A stretch of DNA of 51,352 bases. It comes from Gemmatimonadota bacterium. GTDB lineage: Bacteria > Gemmatimonadota > Gemmatimonadetes > Longimicrobiales > Gaopeijiaceae. Position numbers and translations under genes: made by a program. Shown here in pieces: positions 49,160 to 51,352 of this stretch (position 1 is the first letter of the stretch; each line of letters starts with the position of its first letter). Location of the stretch: contig JAJDXS010000001.1 in assembly GCA_022823145.1 (NCBI GenBank), forward strand, positions 1 to 51,352, in the 5' to 3' direction. Under the pieces are notes generated by a model, which searched no databases, had not been told where the DNA came from, and saw only the letters and a list, made by a program, of their open reading frames with translations.

Positions 49160-50599
49160 ATGCAACTGTACGACTCCCTGCGCCGGGAACTCCGCGCTTT
49201 CCAACCCCTCGATCCCCACCGGACCACGGTCTACGGGTGCGGGCCCACCGTCTACGACTTCGCACACATCGGGAACTTCCGGGCGTTCGTCGTCTACGAT
49301 CTGCTGCACCGGCACCTGCGTGCCGGCGGGCGGCGGGTCGAGTTCGTGGTGAACTTCACCGATGTCGACGACAAGACGATAGATGGCGCGGCGGAGGCCG
49401 GCAGGAGTCTGACCGAGCACACGGAGCGGTTCATCGGTGCTTTCCGGGAGGACTGCGGGCGGCTCGGTCTGCTGGCGTTCTCGCAACATCCGAGGGCCAC
49501 CGGACATATCGGGCCGATGGTGGACTTTGTCGAGCGGCTGGTGGAGCGGGGCGGCGCGTACCACGCGGGTGACGGGTCGGTGTACTACTCGGTTCCGTCG
49601 TTCGGCGACTACGGGAAGCTCTCGGGCAAGGGGGGCGAGGACGACGCGCGGCGTTCCAGGATCGAGGGCGACGAGTACACCAAGCGGGACGTGCGGGATT
49701 TTGCGCTCTGGAAGGCGGCGCAGCCGCGGGACAGGGAAGTGGGCGCGGTATGGGACTCGCCCTGGGGTGCGGGGCGGCCGGGGTGGCACCTGGAATGTTC
49801 GGTCATGGCGCACGCGCTTCTGGGCGAGACGGTCGACATCCACCTGGGCGGCGAGGACCTCATGTTCCCGCATCACGAGAACGAGATCGCCCAGTCGGAA
49901 GCGGCCAACGGCGTCCCGTTCGCGCGGTTCTGGCTTCATGTGAAGCACCTTAAGGTCGACGGCCGAAAGATGTCGAAGTCGCTTGGGAACTTTTACACGG
50001 TCAGAGATCTGGTCGAGCGGGGCTACGACCCCGCCGCGATCCGCTGGGTCCTGCTGTCGGCGCACTATCGCAACGAACTCAACTTCACCTTCGACGGTCT
50101 GGACGAGGCGACGGCCCGGGTGCAGCGGTTGCTCGACTTCCGGCGTCGCGTGAGCGAGTTCCCCTCGGCGCCGGGGACGGACCTGGGGCTGGCGGCCGGC
50201 GCACGCGAGCGGCTCGGCGCCTTTCGCGCGGCGATGGACCTGGACCTGAACGTTCCGCGCGCCGTCGCGGCCCTGTGGACGATGGTGAAGGAGGTGAATG
50301 CGGAGCTCGACGGAGCCCGGGACGGGATCGGCGAGGCGGACCGCGAAGGGGTGCTCGGGGCTTTGCGGGGAATGGATGCCGTGCTGGGGGTGCTGGATCC
50401 GGCGGCCGCAGCCCGGGAGGTGGACGACGAGGCGGAGGATCGCATTCGCCACATGGTCGAAGCGCGGAACCGGGCCCGTGCGGCACGCGACTTCGGGACG
50501 GCGGACCGACTGCGCGCGGAGCTGGAGGCCGAAGGCGTCAGACTGGAAGACACCCCGTCCGGCACGCGCTGGAAGCGGGTGCGCGCCGGGTCCGCCTGA
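49160..50599 (+). CDS. cysS: Cysteine-tRNA ligase
   Basis: 479 aa from ATG 49160. Class I aminoacyl-tRNA synthetase. Motifs: YGCGPTVYDFAHIGNFR (HIGH = HIGN), DDKTIDGA, GGEDLMFPHHENEIAQSEAANG, KMSKSLGN (KMSKS), and the helical C-terminal region FRAAMDLDLNVPRAVAALW. The frame remains open far upstream through pyrF and is not coding there. Followed by a terminator-like hairpin and tRNA-Thr. Confidence 0.96.
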   Translation: MQLYDSLRRELRAFQPLDPHRTTVYGCGPTVYDFAHIGNFRAFVVYDLLHRHLRAGGRRVEFVVNFTDVDDKTIDGAAEAGRSLTEHTERFIGAFREDCGRLGLLAFSQHPRATGHIGPMVDFVERLVERGGAYHAGDGSVYYSVPSFGDYGKLSGKGGEDDARRSRIEGDEYTKRDVRDFALWKAAQPRDREVGAVWDSPWGAGRPGWHLECSVMAHALLGETVDIHLGGEDLMFPHHENEIAQSEAANGVPFARFWLHVKHLKVDGRKMSKSLGNFYTVRDLVERGYDPAAIRWVLLSAHYRNELNFTFDGLDEATARVQRLLDFRRRVSEFPSAPGTDLGLAAGARERLGAFRAAMDLDLNVPRAVAALWTMVKEVNAELDGARDGIGEADREGVLGALRGMDAVLGVLDPAAAAREVDDEAEDRIRHMVEARNRARAARDFGTADRLRAELEAEGVRLEDTPSGTRWKRVRAGSA

Positions 50600-50615
50600 C
50601 CGTCGTCCTCTTCCA

Positions 50616-50640
50616 TGGCCCTCCCTGATGGGCCAGTTTT
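50616..50640 (+). terminator. Terminator after cysS
   Basis: TGGCCC, 8-nt loop, GGGCCA, then GTTTT: a 6-bp GC stem with a T run. Confidence 0.6.
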
Positions 50641-50649
50641 CTGGACGTC

Positions 50650-50722
50650 GCTGACGTAGCTCAGTTGGTAGAGCAGCTGATTTGTAATCAGCAGGTCCGG
50701 GGTTCGAGTCCCCGCGTCAGCT
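50650..50722 (+). tRNA. tRNA-Thr (TGT)
   Basis: 73 nt. Acceptor GCTGACG/CGTCAGC, TAGCTCAGTTGGTAGAGCA D arm, anticodon loop TTTGTAA with TGT, T arm GGTTCGAGTCC. Discriminator T; CCA is not encoded. Confidence 0.97.
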
Positions 50723-50766
50723 TTCGGGCCGCCCGGTCGCGCCGGGATTCGCGCCCGTCGGGCCAG

Positions 50767-50795
50767 TTGATTCGATCCCGGGCATTAGTTATGCT
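50767..50795 (+). promoter_or_regulatory. Internal promoter of the tRNA-tuf cluster
   Basis: TTGATT, 17-nt spacer, TATGCT (50790-50795), between tRNA-Thr and tRNA-Tyr. It could drive tRNA-Tyr, tRNA-Gly, tRNA-Thr and tuf apart from the first tRNA. Confidence 0.55.
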
Positions 50796-50869
50796 TCAAT
50801 GCTCGTTTCCATCCGGGGCCCGATCCACCGAAAAGCAATCTGGCGGGCAGGGGTGGGAACGTGTTTTTT

Positions 50870-50952
50870 GGTGGGGTACCGAAGCGGCCAACCGGGGCAG
50901 ACTGTAAATCTGCTGGCAAATGCCTACGTAGGTTCGAATCCTACCCCCACCA
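50870..50952 (+). tRNA. tRNA-Tyr (GTA)
   Basis: 83 nt, class II. Acceptor GGTGGGG/CCCCACC, anticodon loop CTGTAAA with GTA, long variable arm, T arm GTAGG/CCTAC. Discriminator A; no CCA. Confidence 0.97.
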
Positions 50953-50981
50953 TGGAGGGCGGAGCGCCCTCTGGACAGCAC

Positions 50982-51055
50982 GCGGGAGTAGCTCAGTTGG
51001 CTAGAGCATCAGCCTTCCAAGCTGAGGGTCGCCGGTTCGAATCCGGTCTCCCGCT
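50982..51055 (+). tRNA. tRNA-Gly (TCC)
   Basis: 74 nt. Acceptor GCGGGAG/CTCCCGC, anticodon loop CTTCCAA with TCC, T arm GCCGGTTCGAATCCGG. Discriminator T; no CCA. Confidence 0.97.
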
Positions 51056-51100
51056 CTGGGGCTCGCGGCGGCGGGTCCGGCTGGAAGCAACCACGAGGGT

Positions 51101-51172
51101 GCTCTGGTAGCTCAGTGGTAGAGCGCTTCCTTGGTAAGGAAGAGGTCGCGGGTTCAATCCCCGCCCAGAGCT
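51101..51172 (+). tRNA. tRNA-Thr (GGT)
   Basis: 72 nt. Acceptor GCTCTGG/CCAGAGC, anticodon loop TTGGTAA with GGT, T arm GCGGGTTCAATCCCCGC. Discriminator T; no CCA. Confidence 0.97.
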
Positions 51173-51238
51173 TGGCGGGACGATGCGCGTCGCCGCCTGC
51201 CAGACCTGCAGACCACCGCAAACCCGGACGAGGAAAGA

Positions 51239-51352
51239 ATGGCGAAGGAGACCTTCGAGCGCACGAAGCCGCATGTGAACGTGGGGACGATCGGGCATGT
51301 GGACCACGGGAAGACGACGTTGACGGCGGCGATCACGCTGGCGCAGGCGAAG
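51239..51352 (+). CDS. tuf: Elongation factor Tu (5' part)
   Basis: 38 codons up to the window edge, beginning [20 protein letters not shown] and containing the G1 P-loop GHVDHGKT. GTPase that delivers aminoacyl-tRNA to the ribosome. AGGAAAG lies just upstream of ATG 51239. The gene follows tRNA-Thr by 66 nt. Confidence 0.98.
   Translation, partial: MAKETFERTKPHVNVGTIGHVDHGKTTLTAAITLAQAK

Noticed and set aside
1..51352. CRISPR array, insertion sequence, prophage or rRNA
   Set aside because: No spaced direct repeats, transposase or integrase, phage gene or rRNA sequence was seen anywhere in the window.

Overview
The window is a high-GC, gene-dense bacterial chromosome segment with no rRNA, prophage, insertion sequence or CRISPR array. 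Several features suggest Gemmatimonadota (inference, moderate confidence): a very large secreted sortilin-type propeller protein, a peptidase MA / WD40-like / beta-barrel fusion, a fused 2-oxoacid dehydrogenase E1, an orphan class II ribonucleotide reductase, and frequent start codons lying 5-7 nt behind a TANNNT -10 box. Outer-membrane-type proteins (barrels, a lipoprotein-type gamma-glutamyltransferase) show a diderm cell.

Layout. 1-415: first codons of a minus-strand gene and the 3' stub of a DUF418 membrane protein. 455-3075: a two-gene unit, DUF6384 plus a coiled-coil protein with a Gly/Phe tail. 3299-5210: outer-membrane protein and a MoeB-rhodanese sulfur-carrier activating enzyme. 5358-7512: a tandem pair of glycine-rich paralogues of unknown function. 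7514-11865 (minus): fused branched-chain-type E1 and a YyaL/DUF255 protein. 12019-16542: VTT membrane protein, coaE, DHH phosphoesterase, an unknown protein, a Fur-family regulator and an agmatinase-like ureohydrolase. 16606-21213: sortilin-like propeller protein, CcdA and a thioredoxin-fold protein. 21385-24025: a YheI-type ABC exporter divergent from a putative envelope protein. 24049-29092 (minus): methyltransferase, GT39-type glycosyltransferase, gamma-glutamyltransferase and an unknown protein in one tight operon. 29178-33214: murQ and the protease/propeller/barrel protein. 33229-35926: NrdR-type operators, a structured leader and nrdJ. 36014-39835: M20 amidohydrolase, nitrilase and ornithine aminotransferase. 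39859-41870: YggX-like protein, DksA/TraR protein and RNase D.

41961-50599 is a housekeeping run: pyk, an MBL hydrolase, pgi, a YtxH protein, an Fsa-type transaldolase, smpB, pyrD, pyrF and cysS. Glycolysis, pentose-phosphate and pyrimidine genes are packed with GTGA-type overlaps. The window ends in tRNA-Thr, tRNA-Tyr, tRNA-Gly, tRNA-Thr and the start of tuf, the same order as thrU-tyrU-glyT-thrT-tufB in E. coli.

The least explained signals are regulatory: a 41-bp element present twice with identical spacing, both times just after a plus-strand gene facing a convergent neighbour; a perfect 24-bp palindrome at a third convergent junction; a perfect CRP/FNR-type site after pyk; paired NrdR boxes, DnaA-like boxes and an attenuator-like hairpin before nrdJ; and leaderless-type starts, two of which open short ORFs directly before pyk and the VTT gene.
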